23,107 nucleotides of DNA from a virus, in the IMG/VR virus record IMGVR_UViG_3300044729_001153, positions 1 through 23,107 of that record; one strand, given 5' to 3'. The notes under the pieces were generated by a model, which was not told the DNA's origin, ran no database searches, and saw only the letters and a list, made by a program, of their open reading frames with translations. The stretch's first letter is position 1, and every line of letters begins with the position of its first letter. The translations under genes were made by a program, and so were the position numbers. Below are positions 11,580 to 18,427 of the stretch, piece by piece.

Positions 11580-11950
11580 ACATGGTTAGAAAAGCAACTG
11601 ATGTGCAACTGGCCTTCCTTCGTAACATTGGGGCTTCCTTCAAAATAATCCTTGCCGATGGCGAGATCATCGTGCATGACCCCAACAACCTGATAGAGCC
11701 AAAGAAGTCTGAGGGTAAGCGTAGGGAGTTACGCAACCCTGGCACCAAACACGGTGAGCCGACAGAGTATGTCATGCCGTTTATCAAAGACTTGGAACCT
11801 GGGCAGGTGGTGACAATACCTAACAAATATCACATAGACACAATGCGGTCAGTCGTGTGCAATCAAGCGCGTAGGTTGTGGGGCGAGGGTGGCTACATGA
11901 CCGAGCAGTCAGAAGATAGAACTACCACGACATTGCTTCGTGTGAAGTAG
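11576..11950 (+). CDS. Small phage protein of unknown function
   Basis: 124 residues from ATG 11576 (GGAGCGCACA upstream, ATGA overlap); an in-frame TTG 12 bases earlier has no better signal. Basic centre (EPKKSEGKRRELRNPGTKHGE), then MPFIKDLEPGQVVTIP, and a C-terminal segment GEGGYMTEQSEDRTTTTLLRV. Such a C-terminus resembles small phage DNA-binding proteins, but I cannot assign a family. Confidence 0.65.
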   Translation: MNMVRKATDVQLAFLRNIGASFKIILADGEIIVHDPNNLIEPKKSEGKRRELRNPGTKHGEPTEYVMPFIKDLEPGQVVTIPNKYHIDTMRSVVCNQARRLWGEGGYMTEQSEDRTTTTLLRVK

Positions 11951-11958
11951 GGGGGCGT

Positions 11959-12291
11959 ATGAAAAAGATCTTAGCTGGTTTGCTGTTTGTACCGGCAATG
12001 GCGAGTGCTGAGTTCCATACCGGCAATGATCTGTACTCTGATCTTCTTAGCGAGAGCAATGGCAAACGCATGTATGCCCTGGGTTACCTTGCTGGCGTGG
12101 CAGATTACGGCAACAACGGGGCGCATTGCATACCATCTAACGTCACGCTAGGGCAGATACAGGACATGGCAATCGACTACCTACGCAAGAACGCTGAGAT
12201 TAGGAACCTCTCTGCGGACATTCTCGTGGGCATGATGTTGATCGAACGTTGGCCTTGTAAGAACAAGTCGAAAGGGGGGAAGGGCGCATGA
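11959..12291 (+). CDS. Secreted Rap1a/Tai-like protein
   Basis: 110 residues. MKKILAGLLFVPAMASA is a typical Sec signal peptide (cleavage after ASA, residue 17). The mature part has TGNDLYSDLLS, ALGYLAGVADYG, CIPSNVTLGQIQDMAIDYLR and a late Cys in RWPCK, the pattern of the Rap1a/Tai family, known as periplasmic immunity proteins of type VI amidase effectors (two conserved Cys, disulphide likely). Phage members exist with unknown roles. Export to the periplasm of a Gram-negative host is expected. A GGGGGCGT ribosome binding site precedes the ATG. It overlaps the next gene by ATGA. Confidence 0.82.
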   Translation: MKKILAGLLFVPAMASAEFHTGNDLYSDLLSESNGKRMYALGYLAGVADYGNNGAHCIPSNVTLGQIQDMAIDYLRKNAEIRNLSADILVGMMLIERWPCKNKSKGGKGA

Positions 12292-12572
12292 TTACCGTGG
12301 AGCAGTACGCCAAGAAACGAAAGATCTCAGTGCGTACTGCCCGTAAACAGTTAGACCGCAAGGTTGATAAGGGTGAGATGGAGCGACAGAAAGGACCAAA
12401 TAATTCGTATGTCTACTACACACCAACATACCAAAACTTCCGATGGCACGACCCGTTCAACAAGACGCTTAAAGTGGCACGATCCATTCAAGAAGACGCG
12501 GGGGAGGGTACCGAAATTGTGGCGGAATCCGGGCACATATCAAACCCAAAAGAAGTGGCCTCTCATGCCTAG
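12288..12572 (+). CDS. Small HTH DNA-binding protein
   Basis: 94 residues. ITVEQYAKKRKISVRTARKQLDRKVDKGEMERQKG is a helix-turn-helix with a following wing or charged segment; the C-terminal third looks unstructured. Its 3' end overlaps the next gene by 8 bp. A regulator or excisionase-like role is possible. The basic recognition region (RTARKQLDRK) is clear. Confidence 0.7.
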   Translation: MITVEQYAKKRKISVRTARKQLDRKVDKGEMERQKGPNNSYVYYTPTYQNFRWHDPFNKTLKVARSIQEDAGEGTEIVAESGHISNPKEVASHA

Positions 12573-12762
12573 GCAAGCGCTAATCCTACATCTATACAAC
12601 GTAGGCTTAGAGACGCATGAGGTAGCAGAGATCGTGCAGGTGACCGTTCAGACTTTGCATAAACATCTCAACCGCATCTACTACAAGTTTGGTGTCCACG
12701 ACCGTAGGGCGGCGATTAGAAAGATGTTGAGGCACAACTGTAAACTTAAAACGAACCACTAG
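12565..12762 (+). CDS. LuxR/GerE-type HTH protein
   Basis: 65 residues from ATG 12565. The core GLETHEVAEIVQVTVQTLHKHLNRIYYKFGVHDRRAAI follows the LuxR/GerE HTH consensus (E-A--L--S--TV--H---I--KL-V--R--A). It is little more than the DNA-binding domain, so it may act without its own sensor domain. A longer in-frame extension upstream would read the previous gene in another frame and is rejected. The Shine-Dalgarno is weak, so it is probably coupled to the preceding HTH gene. Confidence 0.75.
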   Translation: MPRQALILHLYNVGLETHEVAEIVQVTVQTLHKHLNRIYYKFGVHDRRAAIRKMLRHNCKLKTNH

Positions 12763-12781
12763 AAACTTAAAGGGGTGAGAC

Positions 12782-13003
12782 ATGAAACCAAAGATCGAAA
12801 CGCTTGGTAGGTGGGGCGCTCAGGCGTGCCTCCATTCAGCACTAGAAGAAGTTGAGCATGACGATGCAGTGGTCGTAATAACGATGCGAGGAGATGGCCC
12901 TCCGAAATGGTGGACTGCAAACCTCAAAACGTCTACCGCAGTATTTATGGTGGAGTGCGTTAAACAGAAAGTAATGGATGACTTGAAGGAGGGGAAGCAA
13001 TGA
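12782..13003 (+). CDS. Small phage protein of unknown function
   Basis: 73 residues, with AAAGGGGTGAGAC before the ATG. The middle VVVITMRGDGPPKWWTANLKT looks like a beta-hairpin with a Pro-Pro turn, followed by a helical tail. Not recognised. ATGA overlap with the next gene. Confidence 0.65.
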   Translation: MKPKIETLGRWGAQACLHSALEEVEHDDAVVVITMRGDGPPKWWTANLKTSTAVFMVECVKQKVMDDLKEGKQ

Positions 13004-13227
13004 ACGTATTCAAACTAATCGAAGACAACGGTTTGAAGCTGCATGGCGACATCGAACACTTTGCCGAGTTAGTAGCGCAGCAGGAACGTGAGGCGTGTGC
13101 GAAGGTGTGTGAAGAAGATTTACGCGATGCCTACCTTCGCCAAGGTAAACCTGCACGTGACGAAGCGATGTTATGTGCCGCTATTGCAGACTGCGCCAAC
13201 GTAATCAGAGCAAGGGGCGAGAAATGA
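13000..13227 (+). CDS. Small phage protein (QEREACAKVCE family)
   Basis: 75 residues. AELVAQQEREACAKVCEED and a C-terminal ANVIRARGEK are words I know from many short phage proteins of unknown function. It is helical by composition. AAGGAGGGGAAG is a strong ribosome binding site. Both ends overlap neighbours by ATGA. Confidence 0.7.
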   Translation: MNVFKLIEDNGLKLHGDIEHFAELVAQQEREACAKVCEEDLRDAYLRQGKPARDEAMLCAAIADCANVIRARGEK

Positions 13228-13706
13228 GCATCCACACCTGTAGTTATTACTGCGACAGACCTGAGTGCATACGAGCGCAGAGAGATGAGTTACGCCAAAA
13301 GTTAGAGCAGGCAGAGAAGCAAGAGCCTAGTTTGTGGTTTGCTATAGGAAAAGACGGCCGCGTTAAATACACGACGGACAGTGACAGGGCGCTAAAGTGG
13401 AAGCAGGCTGAGTCATATCGTTTGGTGCGTGATTACTACACCTCACCTGTACACGCCAGCGACATATCGCAAGAACGTGTCGATGAAACGGCAAAAGATC
13501 GACATGAGTTAGCCGGAACTATGCCTATATCCAATGGCGGGGTCGCCACAAGAACACCTTCAAGTTTTATTTCGCCACCAAAGCGTGAATGGGTGAGTAT
13601 TCCAGACTGGGAAATTCATGAGATGTATAACGAGCCAACAAGTGACTCTGAAATGATCGCATTTGCACGTGAATTTGAAGCCAAACTAAAGGAGAAGAAC
13701 ACATGA
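13224..13706 (+). CDS. Cassette-type phage protein, Cys-rich start and EAKLKEKNT tail
   Basis: 160 residues from ATG 13224 (ATGA overlap), beginning MSIHTCSYYCDRPECIRAQR with three or more Cys that could bind metal, then a coiled segment (ELRQKLEQAEKQE), a middle KDGRVKYTTDSDRALKW and a C-terminal REWVSIPDWEIHEMYNE ... FAREFEAKLKEKNT. The last part matches the C-termini of the next two genes, so a module has been duplicated. Function unknown. Confidence 0.7.
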   Translation: MSIHTCSYYCDRPECIRAQRDELRQKLEQAEKQEPSLWFAIGKDGRVKYTTDSDRALKWKQAESYRLVRDYYTSPVHASDISQERVDETAKDRHELAGTMPISNGGVATRTPSSFISPPKREWVSIPDWEIHEMYNEPTSDSEMIAFAREFEAKLKEKNT

Positions 13707-14197
13707 GCGACTATGACAAAAGCATACACAGCAACCCAGACGCACAAGCATGGGCTAGATTTTTTATTGACACAATGGCAGAGCAAAGCTGGCGCATAGA
13801 AGACATCGACGAAGGGCTAATGACTGGGTGGTTTGCAAACGCAATGATGGCAATGCACGACCATGTAAAGCGTGAGTGGGTTGGGCTGACGGATGAGGAA
13901 GTCGGTGGGCTTACTGTGTTCGATGGTTTGACGCACATTGAAGTGCCGATACTCGCTGATTTTGTCCGAGCCACCGAAGCCAAACTAAAGGAGAAGAATG
14001 GTGGATAGACAGTGCCCAAGTTGCGGTGGTCTTTGTAAGAGGTCTGGGTGTGAACGAGAGAACGCCAAACAATGGGTTGGGCTGACTGATGAGGAGATCA
14101 AAGAAATCATCGGCCCCTGGGGTCCCACCCCTATCAATGGCTATACCCGCAAGTTGTTTGACCAGATCGAAGCCAAACTAAAGGAGAAGAATACATG
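13676..14197 (+). repeat. Three-copy junction repeat GAAGCCAAACTAAAGGAGAA
   Basis: The word GAAGCCAAACTAAAGGAGAA recurs at 13676, 13976 and 14169 with the following GAA and an ATG close by. It encodes EAKLKEKN and supplies the Shine-Dalgarno of the next gene. Shortened forms (AAAGGAGAAGAACACATGA and AAAGGAGAACACATGA) lie at 14395-14412 and 14586-14600. Confidence 0.75.
13703..14008 (+). CDS. Cassette-type phage protein with WVGLTDEE module
   Basis: 101 residues. The N-terminal half (SNPDAQAWARFFIDTMAEQS, then a WRIEDIDEGLM segment) is followed by REWVGLTDEEVGGLTVF and the tail ATEAKLKEKNGG. The WVGLTDEE word recurs in the next gene. The preceding gene's KEKNT codons supply the AAAGGAGAAGAA ribosome binding site. 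The function is unknown; proteins with WVGLTDEE are common in phages. Confidence 0.7.
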   Translation: MSDYDKSIHSNPDAQAWARFFIDTMAEQSWRIEDIDEGLMTGWFANAMMAMHDHVKREWVGLTDEEVGGLTVFDGLTHIEVPILADFVRATEAKLKEKNGG

Positions 14198-14198
14198 A
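13998..14198 (+). CDS. Cassette-type phage protein, CPSC zinc knuckle
   Basis: 66 residues. MVDRQCPSCGGLCKRSGCERE has CPSC plus two later Cys, a probable small zinc knuckle, then KQWVGLTDEEIKEIIGPWG and the tail FDQIEAKLKEKNT. It overlaps the previous gene by 11 bp. It shares WVGLTDEE and EAKLKEKN with its upstream neighbours, so module shuffling is evident. Function unknown. Confidence 0.7.
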   Translation: MVDRQCPSCGGLCKRSGCERENAKQWVGLTDEEIKEIIGPWGPTPINGYTRKLFDQIEAKLKEKNT

Positions 14199-14413
14199 AA
14201 CTAAACAACATACCAGTCAACAACCCAGAGCGTGACAAGGCATGGGAAGCGTTTATTAAACGCAAAGATGTAAAGGAGTATTTTAAAGAGCCAGAGTTTT
14301 CATTTCCGCTACAACGGGGATACTACGAGATGTGGTGCCTATGCTGGCATAAAGCATGGCATAAGGGGTTTGTAGCGGGCTACGAAACCGCAGAAAAGGA
14401 GAAGAACACATGA
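14195..14413 (+). CDS. Small phage protein, Trp/His-rich
   Basis: 72 residues, NPERDKAWEAFIKRKDV and later YEMWCLCWHKAWHKGFVAGYETAEKEKNT. The W/H-rich middle is unusual. The tail keeps KEKNT and its codons provide AAAGGAGAAGAACAC for the next gene. Both ends overlap by ATGA. The pattern of Trp-rich helix plus AGYETA is frequent in small phage proteins; no function known. Confidence 0.65.
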   Translation: MKLNNIPVNNPERDKAWEAFIKRKDVKEYFKEPEFSFPLQRGYYEMWCLCWHKAWHKGFVAGYETAEKEKNT

Positions 14414-14601
14414 GTAGCGTACAGGCAGTGACACAGGATCTAAAGTTTACCGTCAGGGTTGCAAGTTTCTACGATCTCAACGATGCCACCAAACAAGAGA
14501 TTGTATTAAAGGTTTCAGAAGTAATGTCTGAGTTGGGGAAAAAACATAACTTCGTGATGTGGAGAACGCAATTTGAAATATACCCAAAGGAGAACACATG
14601 A
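14410..14601 (+). CDS. Small phage protein of unknown function
   Basis: 63 residues, mixed beta/alpha (DLKFTVRVASFYDLNDATKQ, IVLKVSEVMSELGKK, MWRTQFEIYPKENT). Its tail again ends in KENT, with AAAGGAGAACAC serving as the ribosome binding site of the gene at 14598. Not recognised. ATGA overlaps on both sides keep it in the cassette operon. Confidence 0.65.
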   Translation: MSSVQAVTQDLKFTVRVASFYDLNDATKQEIVLKVSEVMSELGKKHNFVMWRTQFEIYPKENT

Positions 14602-14861
14602 ACTCACTACTTGACCGACAGATACAAAACAACACCTACTGGTCTGGATTTGTGCTGGGCGTGTTTGTGATGATTTTGGTATTTCTAATCTTTGAACGGC
14701 TCACGGCCCACCCAGAACCTAGTTCAGTCAACATGCCAAAAGATGTTGTCGAAGCCTACCGCATGGGTATCAAGGACGCACTGAGGACAAACCCGCCGTC
14801 TTTAGATCTTGAGCAGACTTGCCTTAACATGTGGGCTGACAAGCAACCAGTAAGGGAGTAA
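14598..14861 (+). CDS. Small single-pass membrane protein
   Basis: 87 residues. A short N-terminus is followed by a hydrophobic helix at about 16-33 (SGFVLGVFVMILVFLIF), then a soluble tail of about 54 residues with VVEAYRMGIKDALRTNPPS. No signal-peptide cleavage site is evident, so it is likely an inner-membrane anchor; topology cannot be judged firmly. Function unknown. It is followed two bases later by the DUF3310 gene. Confidence 0.65.
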   Translation: MNSLLDRQIQNNTYWSGFVLGVFVMILVFLIFERLTAHPEPSSVNMPKDVVEAYRMGIKDALRTNPPSLDLEQTCLNMWADKQPVRE

Positions 14862-14863
14862 TC

Positions 14864-15157
14864 ATGACGATGTTTAAGACCGCACCGTTTCAAGAGATAC
14901 ATGACACCGTGCTTGTAAGCGGCGTGCCCTACGCCGTGCCAGTAGATGCAGTCAATCATCCCCCCCACTACAAGGTTGGCGGCATTGAGACCATCGACTA
15001 CATGAAGGCCAAGTCTACGCCCGAAGAATTCAAAGGCCACCTACGCCTGACCGCCATCAAGTACCTGAGCCGCATGGGCTACAAAGATGATGCACTGCAA
15101 GATCTCAAGAAGGCGCAATGGTACCTAAACCGTTTAATAGAGGAGTGTGAGAAATGA
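14864..15157 (+). CDS. DUF3310 (SaV-like) protein
   Basis: 97 residues. VNHPPHYKVGGIETIDYMKA, then LRLTAIKYLSRMGYKDDALQDLKKAQWYLNRLIEE, is the signature of DUF3310, a small family found in very many phages, sometimes annotated as nucleotide-kinase-like without direct proof. AAGGGAGTAATC is the ribosome binding site. It lies at the entry to the replication genes, its usual place, and shares an ATGA overlap with the next gene. Confidence 0.9.
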   Translation: MTMFKTAPFQEIHDTVLVSGVPYAVPVDAVNHPPHYKVGGIETIDYMKAKSTPEEFKGHLRLTAIKYLSRMGYKDDALQDLKKAQWYLNRLIEECEK

Positions 15158-15501
15158 GCCGCGTTCCAGTATTTTTAGAAGACAACGAACGTTTAAGGTG
15201 CCCCCACTGCGATGCGGATTACCTGCACCAGGGCAAGGTGCAGACTTTTTTCCGGGGGGAAGATGAAGATCAAACCAAAGTATCACTGCACAGTTTCGAG
15301 GAAGACATAACTACAGTGATGACGAATTCTTTGACGTTGAACCCAAGCTACAGAAGGCACGGTCTTAGGATAAGTTTTATTTGCGAACACTGCACAGGCC
15401 CAGAAGGTGACCCCTGGCCCTACATTGGCGACCTCTGCATATACCAGCACAAAGGTCAAACATTCATAGAATGGGATGTAAATGAAAATATTATCAGTTG
15501 A
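15154..15501 (+). CDS. Small zinc-ribbon phage protein upstream of PolA
   Basis: 115 residues. CPHC (17-20) and a later CEHC form a two-knuckle zinc site enclosing a strand-rich middle (ISFICEHC). The 3' end overlaps the polymerase gene by 20 bp, so it is translationally coupled to it and may assist it, but this is only context. Function unknown. The ribosome binding site is AGGAG. Confidence 0.7.
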   Translation: MSRVPVFLEDNERLRCPHCDADYLHQGKVQTFFRGEDEDQTKVSLHSFEEDITTVMTNSLTLNPSYRRHGLRISFICEHCTGPEGDPWPYIGDLCIYQHKGQTFIEWDVNENIIS

Positions 15502-17311
15502 TTTTGAGACTTACTACGACAAAGACATTGGCTTTCGTACCCAGACCACAGAAGAATACGTACGAGACCCAAGGTTTGAAGTCATAGGCGTAGCAGTACA
15601 GGAAGACGATGGTGAGCCTGAATGGTTCAGCGGTTCCCATGCCGAGATAAAAGAATTCTTGAGCCAATACGACTGGGCTAACTCGTTTGCCCTGGCCCAC
15701 AACGCGATATTTGACGGTGCCATTCTTAACTGGCACTTTAACCTACGCCCCAAGGCATGGCTTGACACGTTATCAATGGCACGCCCGATACACGGGATCG
15801 ATGCGGGTGGTAGCCTGAAGGCTTTGGCTGAGCGGTACGAGATCGGCGTCAAGGGTACGGAAGTTGTTAACGCCCTGGGCAAGAAGCGGTTCATGTTCTC
15901 TGCCGCTGACCTGAAACAGTACGGAGAGTATTGCAAGAACGATGTGGCCCTGACCTATAAGCTGTTCAACATCCTCAACGAAGACTTCCCGGTAAAAGAA
16001 CTCAAGCTGATAGACCTGACTATCCGCATGTTCACCGAGCCGACGATACAGATCAACGTGCCGATGCTAGAGCAGTACCTTGAAGAGTTGAAGGTCAAGA
16101 AAGAAGAACTTCTTCAGACAGCAGAAGCCCACAAAGACATCATCATGTCCAATGACAAGTTTGCAGAAGCTCTCATTGCTCTTGGTGTCTCGCCCCCTAC
16201 GAAGATCTCTGCCCGTACCAAAAAGGAAACCTGGGCGTTTGCCAAGACTGACGAAGCTTTCAAGGCATTGCTAGAGCATGAAGAACCAGCAGTTCAGAAC
16301 CTGGTTGCCGCTAGGCTGGGTGTCAAGACCACTATCGAAGAGACCCGCACCCAGAGATTCATAAACATCGGCAAGCGTGGGGCACTGCCTGTACCGTTGA
16401 AATACTACGCGGCGCACACCGGGCGTTGGGGTGGGGCAGACAAAGTTAATCTTCAGAACCTGCCATCGCGTGGTAACACGGCAATCAAAACATCTTTGGT
16501 AGCGCCAGAGGGGTATACCTTCATCGACTGCGACTCTTCACAGATCGAAGCGCGAACCTTGGCGTGGCTGGCGGGTGAGGACAGTCTGGTCAAAGCATTT
16601 GCTAACGGCGAGGATGTCTATAAGATCATGGCGGCAAAGATCTACGGCAAAGACGCAGATGCCATAACGAAGGAAGAGCGGTTCTTTGGTAAGACAGTGA
16701 TTCTGGGTGCCGGGTACGGCATGGGCTACAAGAAGTTTCACCTGATGCTCAAGTTGCAGAACGTCAACATCTCAGAGAGCGAGGCCGAGCGCATTATAAA
16801 AATCTACCGTGCCTCGTATCCGCATATCCGCAATCTATGGGAACAGGGCAACGAAGCCCTGGGTGCCATGCTCAGCAAAGAGTACGTCAGGTTTGGCAGA
16901 GAAGGCGTCGTCACCATCATTAAAGATGGGTTCAAGCTCCCCAGTGGTTTGAAGCTAATCTATAACAACCTAACGGCTAGGCAGGAGGGTTTACCCGCAG
17001 GTGGCTCACGAGCAGTCTATAGCTACGACTCCCGCCGGGAGAAGAACATTCACATCTACGGTGGCAAGGTTGTGGAGAACGTGGTGCAGGCAATCGCACG
17101 CTGTATCGTCGGTGAGCAGATGATTAGAATTTCTAAAAAGTATCGTGTAGTCTTGACAGTTCATGACGCTGTTATGGTCCTGGTGCGTGACTACGAAGCC
17201 AAGGAAGCACGAGACTACGTAGAGCAGTGCATGCGTTGGGTGCCTGAATGGGCGACCGGCCTACCGGTGAATTGCGAATCTGGTGTTGGAAAAAGTTATG
17301 GAGAATGTTAA
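15482..17311 (+). CDS. Family A DNA polymerase (PolA-like, with 3'-5' exonuclease)
   Basis: 609 residues, the length of a Klenow-like enzyme without a 5'-3' exonuclease. Proofreading domain: DFET (D7, E9), N74-AIF-D78, and Y150-CKN-D154. Polymerase: motif A DSSQIEAR (D351), motif B R400-FFG-K404-TVI-L408-GAG-Y412-G, motif C HDA (D562). L408 sits where E. coli Pol I has Phe762 and T7 has Tyr, and A563 replaces the Glu883 equivalent; both occur in some phage PolA lineages. It replicates the phage genome with the primase, helicase and ssDNA-binding protein downstream. Starts MKILSVDFETY and overlaps the previous gene by 20 bp. Confidence 0.96.
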   Translation: MKILSVDFETYYDKDIGFRTQTTEEYVRDPRFEVIGVAVQEDDGEPEWFSGSHAEIKEFLSQYDWANSFALAHNAIFDGAILNWHFNLRPKAWLDTLSMARPIHGIDAGGSLKALAERYEIGVKGTEVVNALGKKRFMFSAADLKQYGEYCKNDVALTYKLFNILNEDFPVKELKLIDLTIRMFTEPTIQINVPMLEQYLEELKVKKEELLQTAEAHKDIIMSNDKFAEALIALGVSPPTKISARTKKETWAFAKTDEAFKALLEHEEPAVQNLVAARLGVKTTIEETRTQRFINIGKRGALPVPLKYYAAHTGRWGGADKVNLQNLPSRGNTAIKTSLVAPEGYTFIDCDSSQIEARTLAWLAGEDSLVKAFANGEDVYKIMAAKIYGKDADAITKEERFFGKTVILGAGYGMGYKKFHLMLKLQNVNISESEAERIIKIYRASYPHIRNLWEQGNEALGAMLSKEYVRFGREGVVTIIKDGFKLPSGLKLIYNNLTARQEGLPAGGSRAVYSYDSRREKNIHIYGGKVVENVVQAIARCIVGEQMIRISKKYRVVLTVHDAVMVLVRDYEAKEARDYVEQCMRWVPEWATGLPVNCESGVGKSYGEC

Positions 17312-17312
17312 A

Positions 17313-17471
17313 ATGGACTACGCGGTGTATTACCTTGAGATAAAGCGTCTTCTGCGTGAGGTGCATGATCTGATGAACGAGCGTCAGTATGCAGAGGCCA
17401 AAGTAAAGATCGAAGAGATGATGGCTAATAACAAGCTACTGTTGAACGTAACCAAGAGTCACCTTGAATGA
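17313..17471 (+). CDS. Small helical protein between polymerase and nuclease
   Basis: 52 residues from ATG 17313, with GGAG nine bases before it; an in-frame GTG at 17283 lies within the polymerase gene and is not needed. YLEIKRLLREVHDLMNERQY and KVKIEEMMANNKLLL suggest a helical hairpin or coiled coil. ATGA overlap with the Cas4-like gene. Perhaps an accessory or clamp-like peptide; unsupported beyond context. Confidence 0.55.
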   Translation: MDYAVYYLEIKRLLREVHDLMNERQYAEAKVKIEEMMANNKLLLNVTKSHLE

Positions 17472-18109
17472 CACCCGCCTGGTCTTATAGTGCTATAGGG
17501 CTTTTTGAGCAGTGCCCTAAAAAGTATTACCACCTCAAGGTGGTAAAAGACGTTACTGAGCCTAAATCAGAAGCCATCACGTATGGCGAGTTGGTTCACT
17601 CGGCGGCAGAGAACTACATCAAGGAAGACAAGCCCATCCCCCCGCAGTTCTCGCAGTTTGAAGAACCCTTGCGGTTGCTAAAAGAGATGCCGGGGGAGAA
17701 GCACTGCGAGTATCGGATGGGTCTGACCGAGCGTGGTGAACCTTGTGGGTTCTTTGATGCCGACCTGATCATCATCAACGATGACGAGGCCCGGATCATA
17801 GACTATAAGACCGGCAAGTCCAGCAAGTACGCAGATACCAAGCAGTTAGATCTCATGGCGCTGTGTGTCTTTTCTCACTTCCCGCAGGTCAAGCACATAA
17901 AGGCAGGGCTACTTTTTCTGGTCTGCCAAGACCTGATCAAACGCAATTACACCAGGGCCGATGTGGTTGGCATCATGCGGGAGTGGACAGAACGCTATCA
18001 ATGGCTGGCCCAGACGTTCAAAGAAGATGTCTGGAATGCCAAGCCAAACTTCACTTGCCGCCAATACTGCCCAGTTGTAAGCTGTGTTCATAACGGGAGA
18101 CACGAATAA
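17468..18109 (+). CDS. Cas4/RecB-like PD-(D/E)xK nuclease with Fe-S-type cysteines
   Basis: 213 residues. The N-terminal WSYSAIGLFEQCPKKYY has C16; YGELVH carries the RecB-type His; the nuclease core is FFDADLI (D97, D99) then IIDYKTGK (D112, K114); QLDLMAL (from Q126) is RecB motif III. C197, C201 and C206 near the end with C16 make the one-plus-three cysteine layout of Cas4 and AddB 4Fe-4S nucleases. It probably processes DNA ends for recombination-linked replication. ATGA overlap upstream; TAATG junction with the next gene. Confidence 0.9.
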   Translation: MTPAWSYSAIGLFEQCPKKYYHLKVVKDVTEPKSEAITYGELVHSAAENYIKEDKPIPPQFSQFEEPLRLLKEMPGEKHCEYRMGLTERGEPCGFFDADLIIINDDEARIIDYKTGKSSKYADTKQLDLMALCVFSHFPQVKHIKAGLLFLVCQDLIKRNYTRADVVGIMREWTERYQWLAQTFKEDVWNAKPNFTCRQYCPVVSCVHNGRHE

Positions 18110-18414
18110 TGCCTTACGTCAACAAACCCAGGCCGTACAAGAAGGAATATCAACAGCAAAAAGCACGCGATGAGCATGACAATCGCATGGAGCGGCAGCG
18201 AGCCAGGCGCAAGATCGACAGCACAGGTAAAGATGCTAACGGCAATGGCAAGGCCGATGTCCGTGAAGGCAAAGATGTAGCCCACAAACGGGCACTGAGC
18301 AAAGGTGGCAGCAACAGCCACGGCGTGACAATCCAATCTCCTAGCAAAAATAGGTCTTTTAAACGGAACTCACAAAGCAAACTCGTGTCAGAGGTTAGTA
18401 AGCGCGAGAAATAA
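18109..18414 (+). CDS. Small basic HNH-like phage protein
   Basis: 101 residues, very basic. The N-terminal helix (YKKEYQQQKARDEHDNRMER) is followed by GKADVREGKDVAHKRALSKGG and PSKNRSFKRNSQSK. The KDVxHKxxLSKGGSN...NRSF pattern resembles compact HNH-type phage proteins; in the relatives I recall, the central D-H pair is intact, while here it is A-H (residues about 57-58). It may bind DNA with or without nuclease activity. TAATG coupling to the Cas4-like gene. Assignment tentative. Confidence 0.55.
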   Translation: MPYVNKPRPYKKEYQQQKARDEHDNRMERQRARRKIDSTGKDANGNGKADVREGKDVAHKRALSKGGSNSHGVTIQSPSKNRSFKRNSQSKLVSEVSKREK

Positions 18415-18427
18415 TTTGTGAGAGCCA

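Noticed and set aside
12364-12564. Long N-terminal extension of the LuxR-type HTH gene
   Set aside because: It would overlap the preceding HTH gene over most of its length in another frame, and its sequence has no domain character.
17459-17473. GTCACCTTGAATGAC at the Cas4-like gene start
   Set aside because: The spacer is too long and the right arm is not GTGAC; probably chance, so the array is taken to end at 10,597.
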